A stretch of DNA of 64,000 bases from Margaritispora aquatica (lineage: Eukaryota > Ascomycota > Leotiomycetes > Helotiales > Discinellaceae), in NCBI GenBank assembly GCA_007644065.1, contig VJWN01000040.1:62001-126000 (forward strand), in the 5' to 3' direction. Below, piece after piece: positions 11,759 through 24,647 of this stretch. Positions within the stretch are counted from its first letter, which is position 1, and the number at the start of each line of letters is the position of its first letter. Below the pieces are notes generated by a model that saw nothing but the letters and a program-made list of their open reading frames with translations, did no database searches and was not told where the DNA came from. Both the position numbers and the translations under genes were made by a program.

Positions 11759-14704
11759 TATGGACAGCGTAAGTAAGGAGGTAATGATTTTGACATGAGA
11801 TGAGACTTTGATCGAAGCTAGAAGCAAGGACGTGTTGTGAATTTCGGGATGGTAACTCGTACATGGTGTGGGATTTGGGTTTTTTGATGATGTAGCGAGG
11901 CTATCTTTGTTGATTGTATCTCGATAATATTTGTCAACAAAGACAAATCTCTAAAATTGAGGTGTCCTTGTCTCTGGACAACGCAAGCGGAAATTTTCTC
12001 TTTGTGACATTATGGATGATTGAGGAGTCATGGTGAGCATGGGTAGTATAAGATGCATAACTTTTGGTGAATCAGATACGTTATTTTCAGCTCTGCCAGA
12101 TGGCAAGATTAAAGTACACGTACGGGAAATTGTGAGAAGATTATAGGGAACTAGTTACTAAGTCGAAGACCTCACTTCGGTTCCCTATTCAGTGATCAGT
12201 AATCACGACCAATAACCAAAATTAGCGGACACCCAATCTGCTCCATGGTTCGCGAAATGAATTCGAAAATCGACTGAAGGAACTCAAACAATACAGTCTA
12301 ATTCTTGATACCACGATGTCGCCAATAGACTTGATGCTATGGCTCAGGCGGTATCTCATATGGCGCTGCTGTGAATCCATTTTCAGTGCAGCAGGACATA
12401 ATGCAGAAATGTGGAAGCATAGCTTCTCGTTCAATCTTGAAAAGTTCTGGAACATTAAGATAGATCTCTAGTCGGTGTAGAAGTTAGGTGAAGTCGTGCA
12501 TGAGTTACTGCTTTCAACGATTTGTATAGATTATAGGTCTTGGAATCTACAGGGAGAAGCTGTGATCACCTCATATATTACATCCAGCGACATACAAAAG
12601 TAATGTGGTTGATCGAATGCATGAATCTCTCGATTTCAGTTATGCATCTGTTCTTTTTTTTTTTGGTCAAATCTCGTAACCCAGTCTCATAGCGTATGCC
12701 ACGAAAGAAAGTGTGTTCACCAGCCATGCAACATTTGTTCATGCAGTGAAACTTGACCCATTCTCCATTCTCTATATCCGGAAAATAGTAAACACACATA
12801 CCATCGAGAGTTGCACGACGTCGGCCGGCTAAACAGAATGGCGGATGGCTTGCATATGGCTGATCACGTGTGTTTCCAGCGAACGCCCAGTGGCTGAATT
12901 TGGCTGAATCTGCAGGGCTTGGCTGTTATCCAGATCTCTCCCAACTGTCTTACTTTCAACGACAAGAAAATATTCAACGCCTTCACCAACGCATTTTTCA
13001 GTGTTAACTTGTCTCTTAGGCATACTGAACCTTCGATGTGATATCTGCGAGGTTATCATGATGTTTTGCCAACATTCTGGCCCTCATGGGTAGGAGAGGG
13101 AGTATTCTTGAATTTCGCGACAATGACCTGGCGTATTTACTATTGCGCTTCGACGAGTTCTTTCTAAAACTATCAGAATATCACTGATATTGTCGTTGAT
13201 TTACAGCAAAGTTTTACTCTCTATAAGTTTTTACGATCTCCTGTCTAGGCTGTCGAGTTATCATGACTCGAAAACTCGACAAGATCGACACGCGATCAAC
13301 AAAGTGACCGCCGTTGGGAAAATGATGAACAACGACCAAAATAAACACACTTCATAACAACTGCCACTAAGTAATAAGAAGTGGACATGTACCATGATTG
13401 CGACAGGTTTGCCACAACATTGCCGATCTGATACCTATAGCACTTGCAAACACGAGAAACTGCGCAAAAACACCAAGTATTCAAGACTCAAATCTGTGAA
13501 AACTCTGATTGAGCCAAACCATCATACATAAACAGCCAAGGTCAATGTGCTAAGAGACACGACACCAAGAAACTGAACGAGTGCCATGCCACTGGGCTGC
13601 TTGTCAAAAAGACAATGACAGCAAAACACTCGGGACAAAGTCACCGGTAAGTGCACAGGATTTATGAACTCGGCCTGATATGTGCCCGGAAAGTCTGTCC
13701 CTTTCAGGGCTACCTCGTATCCGCTCTGCTATTCCCTTGGCTTCCAGAAAACCTGTGGTCATCGGGGTCCCTATGACTTCCCCAAAGCGGTAGTGTTGAC
13801 CGTTCGTCCCATGAAGCCATCCCCAAGATCAACCCGCAGATGGACCGTTCCCAAACCTTTTTCGAGATGAACAGACGTCGGGGTTCCTGCATCCCCAGAC
13901 GCAGGAAAAAGAAAAACGAGGCTGAGACTCATGAGACTTTCTCTAACTGGCGCAAAAGACGAGCTTAGAAGGGTTTTCATGGAGAGAGCGAGCCCCAATG
14001 TTTTTCATAAACTTTGAACCGATTCAATGTTGAGCTGCAGTTCCAAACAAGCATAACCCCTGGATGACGAAAGATTCAGCGAGTGTGACAGATCTGAGAA
14101 GGTCACTTGGAGGTGGGAGGCTTTCGGCCAAGCTTTCCTTATCGACACTATAAAAAGGCCCTAAAGAATGACGGTCCAGGACCTTGTTCCAAAACGTGAG
14201 CAACACCCGACACCCGAGTCCCGACTCCAATGCAGGGGCTTAGTTCAGGAGTTATTTGACATCCCATCCAAGGAAAACTTAGTTTTCTGAAAATAGCTCG
14301 GATGCAGGAACAAGGCAAACGGCGCAACATGAGAATTTACGACGCAAAAAAAAAAAGTCACCAGTGGCCAACAACTATGACCAAATGATGATGGTTTCTA
14401 TCCTGTGATATGAGTTCCAAGTTGACTTGGCCTTCGTCAAGTGCCCGTGAAACCGTTAGTGTATCTGAGGCCTGACAATTGACCGTGTGCTTTCCAAGCA
14501 GACTATCTTTATAATATGGGGCTCCGGAAATCACGACCATTGACTCCAAGACTCTTAAGCTGACAGGCCCTGACATGGATCCGCTATTCGTATTGATAAG
14601 ATTGCTCTATTTCCCTTCATAATCCAGGTCCATTCCTGTTTTGTTCCTTTCTCTGGTCGTTCGCGTCAATCACTCATTTTTGACACTCAACCATCAACGA
14701 CGCC
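11759..14704. other. Long intergenic stretch, no gene supported
   Basis: Almost 3 kb with only short scattered frames. It contains two A/T homopolymers (near 12651-12664 and 14346-14356) and short inverted repeats (an 8-bp pair at 13252-13259/13273-13280, and a 15-bp palindrome-like element at 13177-13191). The right end is the promoter of the GH5 gene. Confidence 0.5.
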
Positions 14705-16158
14705 ATGATTCTCCGGGTTTTTCTTTTGCTGTGTGGACTGTCTACAGTATTGGCACAAGTGAAGCAGCTGGTGTGTAATTGGGAAAGGGGTGATGGTTGA
14801 TTGAGTTTGGTGGCTGATTCGTCATAGGGAATGAACATAGAGGGATTTGCTTTCGGATGCTTAATCAATGTATGTCCAGCAACAGAGAATGAGAGAAAAA
14901 AGTGACTGACAAACCTAGGGAACGTGTAATCTGGATACAATAGTGTATCCTTTGGAGGTTCTTGGAGGCAAGGATGGCGCAGGTCAAATGCAGCATTTTT
15001 ATAATGACGACCAGATGAGGATTTTCCGACTACGTTCGTACTGGCATCCATTCTTCGGCATCACAACTAACATGTGCAAGCCGTGTCGTGGCAGTATCTC
15101 GTCAACAATGACTTAGCAACAAACATTCTCGACAAGAAGAACTTTGCGAGGTACGATCAATTGATGCAAGTTTGCCTCGCCACTGGCGCAAACTGCGTAA
15201 TCGATGTCCACAACTATGCCCGTTGGGACGACACAATTATTGGACAGGGCGGACCTACCAATGCTCAATTTGCATCGCTCTGGACTCAATTGGCGACCAA
15301 GTATAAGGACGAACCGAAAGTGGCTTTTGGTCTGATGAATGAGCCACACGACCTCAATATTGTGATGTGGGCAGACACCCTGCAAGCGGCAGTAACAGCC
15401 ATCCGTCAAGCCGGCGCCACAACACAAATGATCTTGCTTCCTGGCACGAACTTCACCTGCGCCGTCACATTCATCAGTACTGGCAGTGCTGCCTCGCTTA
15501 TGGGTATTGTTAACTTGGACAATTCTACAACAAACCTGGTATTCGATGTACACCAGTACCTCGACTTCGATAACTCTGGACTACACGACACATGCGCCAT
15601 AAATAATACCGCTGGTTTCATTGAACTTGCGACGTACCTCAGAGCACATGGACGACAGGCTGTCATAGGAGAAACGGGCTCGGGAGGCACGGAATCGGTA
15701 GGTTTATCCCATGCTACCGTGGTCTTGCGATTGTCTCATAAATCTAATGCTAACGTCTCTAGTGTCTACAATACTTCTGTGAGCAGAACACTGCTATCAA
15801 CGCTAATGGCGACGTTTACATCGCCTTCATCGGATGGTCTGCAGGCTCGTTCTCAACGAGCTACGTTCTTTCCATGACACCAACTCAAGCCAAGAACGGA
15901 AAATGGACCGATAACCAATTGACATCACAATGTGTGATTGGGCCATGGCTTCTCAACAATCCAAGCGTAGCAGCCGCATATTCGGTCGCATTAACAGCAA
16001 CGCCGACGAGTGTGAAAGCGACGAGTCCCGCGAAAAAGAGCTCAGGCGGACATACGTTCGGATCAGGGCGGGTATGGGGCTTTGATGGGTCGGGCGTGTT
16101 AGCTGTAGGCTGGATAAGCGTGTGGGCGATACTATTAGGTGCCATCTCGTGGTTATAG
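14705..16158 (+). CDS. Secreted GH5 endo-beta-1,4-glucanase, possibly GPI-anchored
   Basis: Five exons (14705-14770, 14828-14869, 14919-15033, 15081-15697, 15763-16158) encode 411 residues. A signal peptide (MILRVFLLLCGLSTVLAQ) is followed by GMNIEGFAFGC, a typical GH5 endoglucanase start. Key motifs: MRIFRLPVSWQYLV (across an intron), CVIDVHNYARWD, FGLMNEPHD with the presumed acid/base Glu162, DVHQYLD, and IGETGSGG with the presumed nucleophile Glu272. It cleaves internal beta-1,4 bonds of cellulose or related glucans outside the cell. There is no CBM1 module. The last about 60 residues are Ser/Thr/Gly-rich and end in a hydrophobic tail (VGWISVWAILLGAISWL), as in GPI-anchored proteins. Internal frames starting downstream miss the signal peptide; the spliced model recovers it. 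Confidence 0.92.
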
Positions 16159-18337
16159 TAGTATCTTGTTACGATATGCATTTTGAAGGCGCTGTACAAA
16201 GCATTATAAAGGGTAAGATAGGCACATCTCTGAAATTTAGCGTTAACGGATTTTAATTATTATGACTGCTCTGATGAGCTCCATCTACCTCCGTCTGAGG
16301 CGGGAGTTCTTTTCATCGAACTCCTGTCCAGATGAAGAGGTTATGCACTTTCGCTTCGTCTTTTAGGTTCGATTCGCTGCTTGCTGTCATTGCGTTTGTC
16401 ATGTTCTATTCCCCGTACCCTACCCGTCATGCTTGTTTCTCTTTCTCTCACTCTTTCTATCAATCTCAGGACGTAAGTGCCTATATTTACCGCCTCGCTT
16501 ATGGCTGCTTGCCATTCCATACCATGTCTCCTTCACTCAAGATCCTAAATGTAAATGGAAGCTGGGGCGAGGTGGTGATGGCTCCTCCAGGTCTCCAGGT
16601 CCAGGTCCTCTACAGCTACAACGCTTTCGCTGTGCCAAACTCACAGAATCCAACACAACGAAATGCCCCCACCTATCCGATATATACCGAATTTAACCAA
16701 CCGACCGACCGACCTGTCTCGATTTGTTTTTAACCTACGGCAGTAAACCATCCATCCCTCTCTCCCACTGACACTGACACTAACACTGACATTAACACCG
16801 ACCGGTGTGCCCGAGATCCAGACGGGAGGTAAGGTGAGCTAAGGTATCGTACCACCACTGCGAGTAATGGATCTGAGCGCGGTTCCTTCCTTACTCGGTA
16901 CCATCAGCCATTATTACGCCACATACACAAAAAAAAAAAAAAAAAAACGGCCACTCCTGCTCCTGCTCGGCTTGTCGTCTAATTGTCTAACTATAGGGCA
17001 TAGGGTTAGTTGTTGGGGATTGATGCCTTGGGTAAGGGGTAAGGGACAAAGTTAGGTTGGTTGGTATATATATATAAACCTCTACCTACCTAGACTGGTT
17101 TGTCTTGGGATAACTTTTTGGGTCCCTAGATCTATGGTTGGTATGCAGGTTAGGTTAGAAATACGTTGGAGTAAGGTAAAGTAAGGTAAGGTACTTTGTA
17201 TACGAGATGTTAAGGTTCTTTATACCTATTTGCTTACTTGCCCACTTGCTATCTATTCTCATTCAGAGTAGATGAACCGAGCAGGTGAACGGCAAAAATA
17301 AGCTAAAGTCATTCAATCATTCATTTGCTTTTCTTTCTTTCTTTCCTTCGTCCTTCCGTACCCAACCCGAAGGTACACTTCCATCTCATCTCATCTCGTC
17401 TCATCTGCTCTCTTCTCATCACATGCCTTCACTATCACTATCTCTATTTCTATCATTATCTCAATCTCTCGACTTATCTTCCATGCCCGTCTCGCAGCCT
17501 ACCTAAATCCTACCACGATTGACTGTTGATTCACTGCTCTGCTCTGCTCTGTTCTGTTCTGTTCTGTTCTTCATCGCATGGCAGCACACCAAATCAGAGA
17601 CAAACACTGCCTATCTCCAAATCTATACCTCTCCACCTTTTGCGTGCGTGCTTGCTTGCTTGATTCCTCATCCATCCAACCATCCATCCACCCAGCCATC
17701 GCATCTCCCTCATCACTGTGCTTCATCAAGAAGCTTTCCCTCCTATCTAGGCATGATCTTCTTGCCGTAAAAACAAAGGCAAAACGAATCAAGGTATTCA
17801 TTCCATGTTTTTACCTCAACGGAAGGAAGGAAGGAAGGAAGTGCTCGTGTTTTTATTTTCCAGTAGATACGCTCTATTCCCTCCCTCTCTATGCTGTCTA
17901 AGTAACCTAGAAGACATTAATTGGACGAATCAATCTAAAACCGAAGATCAGAACATGCCAGTAGCTATCAAGCATGGATGAGTAGCAAGATTAATCTTAG
18001 AACATCCATTGATTTATCTCAGTCTCTTGTTTCCTCTTATCTCCGCTTATCCCATCTCTTCATTAACTTCATTAGCCACCCATGTGATCTTCCCTGCATT
18101 CCATCTAACATCTACTTGCCAAACCAAACTATGAGTTGTTTTAATCCCCTTTTGCACAAGCCCTGTATCGTATACGTAAACTCATAAGCCCTCTAGCTCA
18201 GCCCAGCCTAGCCCAGCCCAGCGAGCCTAGTCATCCCTCAATTGAATATCCATCTCCGTCCCCACACCTAGCAAAACTCCCTCACCACCCCACCCACCAA
18301 CGAGCCACCCATCAACCTTCTCCTTGACTCCATCAAG
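16159..18337. repeat. Convergent intergenic region rich in simple repeats
   Basis: Lies between the stops of GH5 (+) and the debranching enzyme (-). It holds an A run near 16929-16947, GACACT-type repeats near 16770-16800, CTCTG/TTCTG pentamer repeats near 17536-17570, TTTC/TTCC runs near 17325-17350, GGAAG repeats near 17820-17842, and GTAAGGTA-type repeats near 17172-17195. The plus strand is strongly pyrimidine-rich from about 16.3 to 18.3 kb. No coding gene is supported. Confidence 0.6.
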
Positions 18338-21300
18338 TCACTTAACATCCACCTTTCCCATATCCTCACTCAACTGACTAACATCATATTCACTCGCATC
18401 CTGATACAGATCGATCAAACAACCCGCACTCCACGCCTGCGTTGGCGAGCTATCAGCACAATAAGCGCCATTCTCATTTGTCAACTCCGTCAAGCCCGCC
18501 CACGGACTTGACACAATGGCCTCTTTACACCCAGCCAACCTCCTCGTGATCTGCTGGAACGCTTCGGTGCGCTCTTCAGGACCATTGCGACGCATCAGGT
18601 CGAACTTGAGAAGTGCGCGTAGGAAGAAGCCTGTAGGCCAGAGCCATTCGGGACCTTGGTGATAATTACGACCTTTGGAGGTGGCGAAATCAGTTGAGTC
18701 TTCCGTGTTGTGGTAGTTGGGGCGATAGTTGAGATCGCGAGGATCAAGAGTTGCCATTCCCGTGGGACCACGAAGGACCTCATCTGCAAGGACTAGGGCG
18801 TTTAAAGCGTGCTTGGGATCGAAGAGATCTGGGGCAACAGTCATGGCAATAGGGAAATTGCATCGCAATTGATAGTCCTCATACTCCTTCCCAGACTTGT
18901 ACAAATCCTTGTACATGCCTCTACGATTGACAACCTTGGCATTGACGTCGTATTTCTCATCGGCTTTCTCATCCAGGGGAACGTAATAGCATCTTTCGAA
19001 GTTGGCCTTGATCCGGTTGGCCCATTCTTCGAAAGTGATGACCTTCAAATTTGGGGCAGTGGTACTGACACCGGCATATTTGTACTTGCCTTGCTCATGG
19101 AGCTTTGCAACCCAGACCAGCGTGCTGTACAGAAGACCAGTGATCTCAACTGCTGCACCGTCACGGGGTGTGCCAGGCACACCTTTACTTCCTGCCTTCT
19201 CTGATTCACCCATCTTGTCCATCCAAGTACCACAGTTATTCTGATTTCCACCAAAGATAATACCTGTCTTCCAATCAACCTTGATGTCTTGCTGAAATCC
19301 TGCAGAACTCATTTGCATATCAAGACCAGGTCCAGCATTCGCCTCTCGGAAAGACATGCCAGTAGCATGTCGTTGAAGAGCTTCTTGGATGATATCTTCA
19401 AGAGTGGAGGTCTTGGAATATGCTCGAGGATCGGTGTGGTCAAAATACGTATCATCGTACGGCAAGAAGCGACGGGGAATCTTCTCCTTCAAGATCTCGA
19501 TACCATTTGGCACGAGGTTCGTGTAATCTTGAATCGTCTGCAGCATAAACCAAATGGCATCACGGGCATTGTATCTTGGTGCGGTTCCGCTTGACAGCAG
19601 ATTGGGAACCATTCCGTGCTTCATCACACTTGCAAATGCCACAATATGCTCCTTGCACTCTGCAAATCGACCTGTTCCGAGGTACAAGCCACGAGCAGAA
19701 ATGAACACATCTCGACCCCAGCATCGTGCCCACGAGACAGCAAAATGTGGCAGACCAGCTGCAAGAGATGGAACTGCCTTCTCAGGATATAGTGAGGCGG
19801 ACTTGACGTAGCCAGTCTGTTGAATGCTGACCAGCGAGAGATCCTGCAAGAACCATTGTCCTTTTCGAACATTCTCGTTCATGAGCTCTAAACTACGGTT
19901 TTTAGCAGCGGTGTATGCCGTACGAATCACTAGCCCAAAATATCTGGGTAGGAGGAAACTAGGCAATTTTCGGATTGCATCGAAGCGTTCCTTGAGCCAT
20001 GTTGCTGGCTTCTCCAAACGTTCATATCCAGGCAGATGCGAAATTCTCTCCAAACGTCCAACAATGTAGTCCAAAGACCATTGTCCACTTCGAAGATGCT
20101 GGCAGAGAGGATGTGCCAGATCATTGTCTCTGATAATGTTTTTCAAGACACTCCACCAACCCTGTAGACCAGCGTAGACAAGCTTGCCATGTCCGGGTAT
20201 TTCGTAGACGCCATCCTTGCCATTGCTTGAGTCCAACTCTTCTGCTTCACACCTATAGAGAACAAAGTTGAGGTCTACCAAATCAACATTCGAGAAAGCA
20301 ACCTTTGCACCCGAAGTGACATATGCATCAAGACCACTTGTATGCTCTGCTTCGGGAATCCAAGTTTCGAAAACAGCAATACTTCCAGGAGGAAATTTGT
20401 CACGCACAGTGATGATAGTCTCATCGGTGTTGACCTCCATGCGAATACCTGGCAGATCAACGACTTTACTTGGAAGACCGACAAGGAACTTCTTATCGCT
20501 AGTTGCTTCCTTGACAGCTTCTTCGCTCGAATCAACCTCAAGCATCCAACTACCCAAGTGGCGAGCCTTTGTGCCACCCAAATGCACTGGACTGAAACCA
20601 CCATTTCCATTTCCATATCCAGGGAACGCAGTGTGAGCAATTAGGAAATATCCTTTTCTCGACTCTGGATGAACGCGATGAACAGTGACATATTGATCCT
20701 CGTGATGGATGTGAGTTTCTTCATATCCGTCCTTTCCCATCAAGGTGTGAATTTGGTTCAGCAGTTTTTTGATGCCACCAATACCACCCTCGCCGCCACC
20801 AACCTCTACCTTTTTGGTAGATGAAGCTGATGTGTACAATCTCTTTTCGGAGACCAGGTCGACCAATTTGGGATATATTTCATCGTAGCCCATCACACTT
20901 CCAGTCGCACTTGAGCACATACTTACCAAAGCAGCATTTGGAAGTGTATCGCGGGCATCACGCTTTTGGGCAGGCACCTCATTGTCATGAGTACAATCCA
21001 TGAAAAGAGCGTGTATTGGGGTCTGCTTGATTTTGTGGACAATTTCGCGTTTCGCATGGCCATTGGAAAGTCCATTTGAGATAGTCTTCGCATCTCCAGT
21101 AATTTCATCAACTTCGAAACTACCGATTGGTCGACCTCCATGACGATGTACCAAGCGACTCAATTCTCCCGTAGACCAAGCTTGCATAGCTTCCCGGATT
21201 AACGAGCTGATTCCAAGACGTTTGACAAAAACGTAGTCCATTTCTTCGGAGCCGGTGAACAGCTCAGCGACAACGAACAAGTCAGGTCGAACACGTCTCG

Positions 21301-23082
21301 CTTCGTCCAGCAGGAATTCGGCTACGTGGAGTGGAGTCGAATGGCAGTTGTCAATACGGAAGCCTGTGAAATACTTGGCCATCAACCTCGTGTATCTAGC
21401 CATATGGTCCCATAGATAGGGGCTGTCCTCGCGCTTCGCACCATATCGAAGCTTCACACAATCTCCCCAAACAATCACCTCTCGACGTAGGTATGCTCGA
21501 GATTTAGGTCCTGCATTATCAATCAGAGCATTTGCAGCCCAGATCCAACCATTATTTGCCAATGCAAGATCTTTTTGATTGTGTTTCTTGGTGGTTTCGT
21601 TCTTCGGGAGTCGAGTGAAGTAAGTCTCGATGAGTGGATTCTTCTGATTAATAGGACCTAGTTTCGGTCCATGCTCGTCAAGTCTGACATACTTAGTGCG
21701 ATTGAAAATTTGTTCCAATATCTCTTTCACATCTTTGTCATACTCTTGATAGAGTGGCAGATTGACTTCATCTAGAATGTGGGTCAGACAGCTTTTGGCA
21801 GCAGCACGATCGACCACATTGGCAGAATCTCCCTCGAAACGACCGAAGATGGCGGTCAGCAGTGCAGCGCCAACTGGAGCATCAATGCATCTCCTGTATC
21901 GCGCTCCCAGAGTATCTGTATTCAGTAGAGCTTTTTCGGTAAGAAATTTAGCTTGTTCTGTTGGAGTTGCCGACTTGATGGTTTCTAGTCCGCCAAAATC
22001 AGAACCTCCGAACCCGCCCTTTGGAAAAGAGATGTCGCCTTTAACCCATGCTGCAATTGTTGCATCTGCATTTTTTTGGACATCTATAACATAATACTGC
22101 CACAATTTAAGCTTTGCAATTACCTCTGTTTTTAGAGCATCCATAATCTTTAGAAGCTCAGCTTCCGACTTGAGATCAATGGGCAAACCAAGTGTGGCCA
22201 ATTGTGAAGAGAATTCGAGAAGCTTAGTGTCGAGCTCCAAAGCAGACTCCAGCCACGGTGCTGTGGATACATTGTAACCAACTTCTGGATGCTCTTGGAG
22301 CCAGAAACTGTTATGAGCCGTGTGGTTCCAGACCACATCTGTCAAGCCGAGTAACCCATGCTTCTTTTCCATGTTACTGACTAGCTTTTTGACATCTAGC
22401 TCGCCATTTGGGAAACACTCCGGATCCCAAGAAAGTTGGTCGTATATGCTGTATGGAGAATTTGAGGCGCCTCTGTGTTGTAGTGGGGTAAAATGAATCA
22501 TATTATAACCCCGCTCACTGATACCACGCAAATGTTTCTCCCAGTCGGTAGGGTATTTCCCCATGAACTTCGAAATGATTGAAAAGATCGAAACAGCAGC
22601 CAAAGGCATTTGGCTGCCATCGAGTGTAAGCCTAGGCGCAACATCGATGTAGAATGTTTCGGTTTTCGTGGGTGTTAGAGGGGTTTGCGTGGATTTGGTG
22701 AGATCCGGCAGAGGAGTGAAGGTGGTATAGAAAGCAAATGCGCCTGCGCCATGGATAGGGACAGAGATTTCAATAGTGCGATTGAAGTCTGGCTCGAGTC
22801 TAGAGGAATGAGTTAGTGAGTAGTCGACACCCTCGGAAAGAATGCAACGCACTTGAATTCTCTGAACTGATCTCTCTGGAACTTTGCGCCCTCTTCAGGG
22901 ATATTGACCCAGAGACTGCCATGCCTACAGATAGAAGAGGTACCCTCGATAGCAAATCGTACGATGATTGGGGCATCGCTCTTGGGCGTTAGATATATGT
23001 ATCCGCCAGACACGTCCGGACTTCCATCGTCCTTGAGGGGAAGAAGATAAACATCGCTCGAAACCATTGTCTTGGGAGCCAT
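18338..23082 (-). CDS. GDB1: Glycogen debranching enzyme (4-alpha-glucanotransferase / amylo-alpha-1,6-glucosidase)
   Basis: Two exons (22853-23082 and 18338-22799, intron 22800-22852) encode 1563 residues, close to the usual fungal length. The N-terminal half is the GH13-like transferase: HFTPLQHRGASNSPYSIYDQ, WNHTAHNSFWL, GFRIDNCHSTP (nucleophile Asp near residue 557), VVAELFTGSE (Glu near 587) and FMDCTHDNEVPAQKRD (Asp near 678). The C-terminal half is the GH133 glucosidase: GLPHFAVSWARCWGRDVFIS, FMLQTIQDYTNLVPNG, FGGNQNNCGTWMDKMGES and GPEWLWPTGFFLRALL. It moves maltotriosyl units and then removes the alpha-1,6 branch stub during cytosolic glycogen breakdown. The start ATG (23082) gives MAPKTMVSSDVYLLPL. 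Confidence 0.97.
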
Positions 23083-24647
23083 AGCTGTCAGCTTTGGGGG
23101 AGGGAGGTTGTCCTCAGACAGTTGGATATGAGCTTACGCGATGAAGGTGACAGCTGAAAGATGGGAAGATGAGCGAGCGGGTAGAAGAGGTGGGTGGTAT
23201 GGACAATGCGATTGTCTGTCTACCTTGGGGAATGTACTTTTGACAGCCAATACTGTGAGACAGAGGATCAACAACCAATAGTTGGAAGAAAAGAAACCTT
23301 AGGAGCGGGAGAAAAGAGGACAGTAGAAGTGAGGTAGGTGAGGTAGGTGGGTGCAGATTGTCCGCTGGTTGGTCCAAATGCAGATGGAAGTGGGAGAAGA
23401 GTTGGTACTTTTGAGTATTTACCTACTTTGAATGTTTGACCGCCGGCTTAGTGTTAGCTCAACTTCGACTTTTGACTTGAACTGGTACTTTGAAGTGGGG
23501 AGCTTAAGCTCGAGCCTGGGTACGGGTAACTGGTACTAGTACGTCATTCCCCTCAGCATCGGCTAGTCAGGAACATTCGTCCGGCCATCTCTTGTCCCTC
23601 CCTCCCTCCCTCCCGAAGTACTCTTAAAATCAAAAATCAAGAATCAAGAATCAAGAATCAAAGAATTAACCCTGATCACTGCAGGAAATGCCAAGGAAGA
23701 ATAAATTACTATGGGAACAATTACAATTACAATTACAATTACAATTGCGGTGTAGAATTGAGTTGTTTGGAACTGGAAGCTGACATTGCATTTACCAAAT
23801 ATTCGGTACGAATGAATGTACCTTTAAGAATATATGGGGTGTAAGTTCATCCCCATCTCCATTTGGTTCCACCTTTCGTCCTTGTCAAGCTAGGGATTAT
23901 TGTTGTAGTCTCATATCTAATATGATTACAATGAGACTTGCATTTGTACCCATTATGTCTAATATCTTGTCTAGTACTGTACGATGAGTGTCATAAGTCA
24001 CATATAGCACGGTTATCAAGCTATCATTATGTTATCACGAAATAATCATGAAATATTTTCTCATATCTTCAATTATTTGTTCTTTGAAAACTCTACCTCA
24101 ACGAGTCAATAATTGATTCATGTTGCCTCTCACCACTTTTTGTCTTTGAGTTTGGCCTCCCCTCCCTCCGTCTGTGTCTCGTCCATTTCACATGCAAACA
24201 AACTGAAATCATCCCAACCCGACTCCTTCTCAGCTGCCCCGCACTAGTCCTAATTCAGATAGTGCTGTGTAAACCCCGGCTCTCACCCAACCCACCACTC
24301 ACCACCACTCAACACCACTCACCTCTCACAAGATCCAATCCGATCCAGTCCCATCATCAGCCATCCTCGGCCCTGACAAGCAAGTTTGACAGGTCTGGCA
24401 TGTTCAATACGAACCTCACTACCACCATCACTACCACCATCCCTCCCTCACACGAACAGAATCTGACCTGTTTTTGTCTCACTTTACCAATCCCAATTCG
24501 CCTGTACATATTCAGTCTCCGTCCTTCGTTTACACATCCAACTATCCCTTCACACATCATATGCTCACAAGAATCATAGCAAGAGCAAGTTCGGCAAACC
24601 CCCGAATATTCCAGACTTCCCAACATATACAGTACCCACGAGCAAAC
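23083..24647. promoter_or_regulatory. Bidirectional upstream region between GDB1 and GPD genes, with microsatellites
   Basis: About 1.56 kb separates the divergent start codons. It contains a CCCT run (about 23596-23614), four tandem AATCAAG-like 7-mers (about 23627-23663) and five tandem ACAATT 6-mers (about 23717-23747). The segment 24160-24560 is C/T-rich on the plus strand, typical of leaders of strongly expressed fungal genes. Confidence 0.55.

Noticed and set aside
13252..13280. 8-bp inverted repeat GTCGAGTT/AACTCGAC
   Set aside because: Short with a 13-nt loop in non-coding DNA; expected by chance at this scale.
11759..14704. Decayed transposon or RIP-treated repeat
   Set aside because: No long inverted or direct terminal repeats, no transposase or reverse-transcriptase fragments, and base composition is not strongly AT-shifted.
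16980..17200. Telomere-like TTAGGG-type motifs
   Set aside because: Only isolated GGGTTAG or GGTTAGG words, no tandem array.
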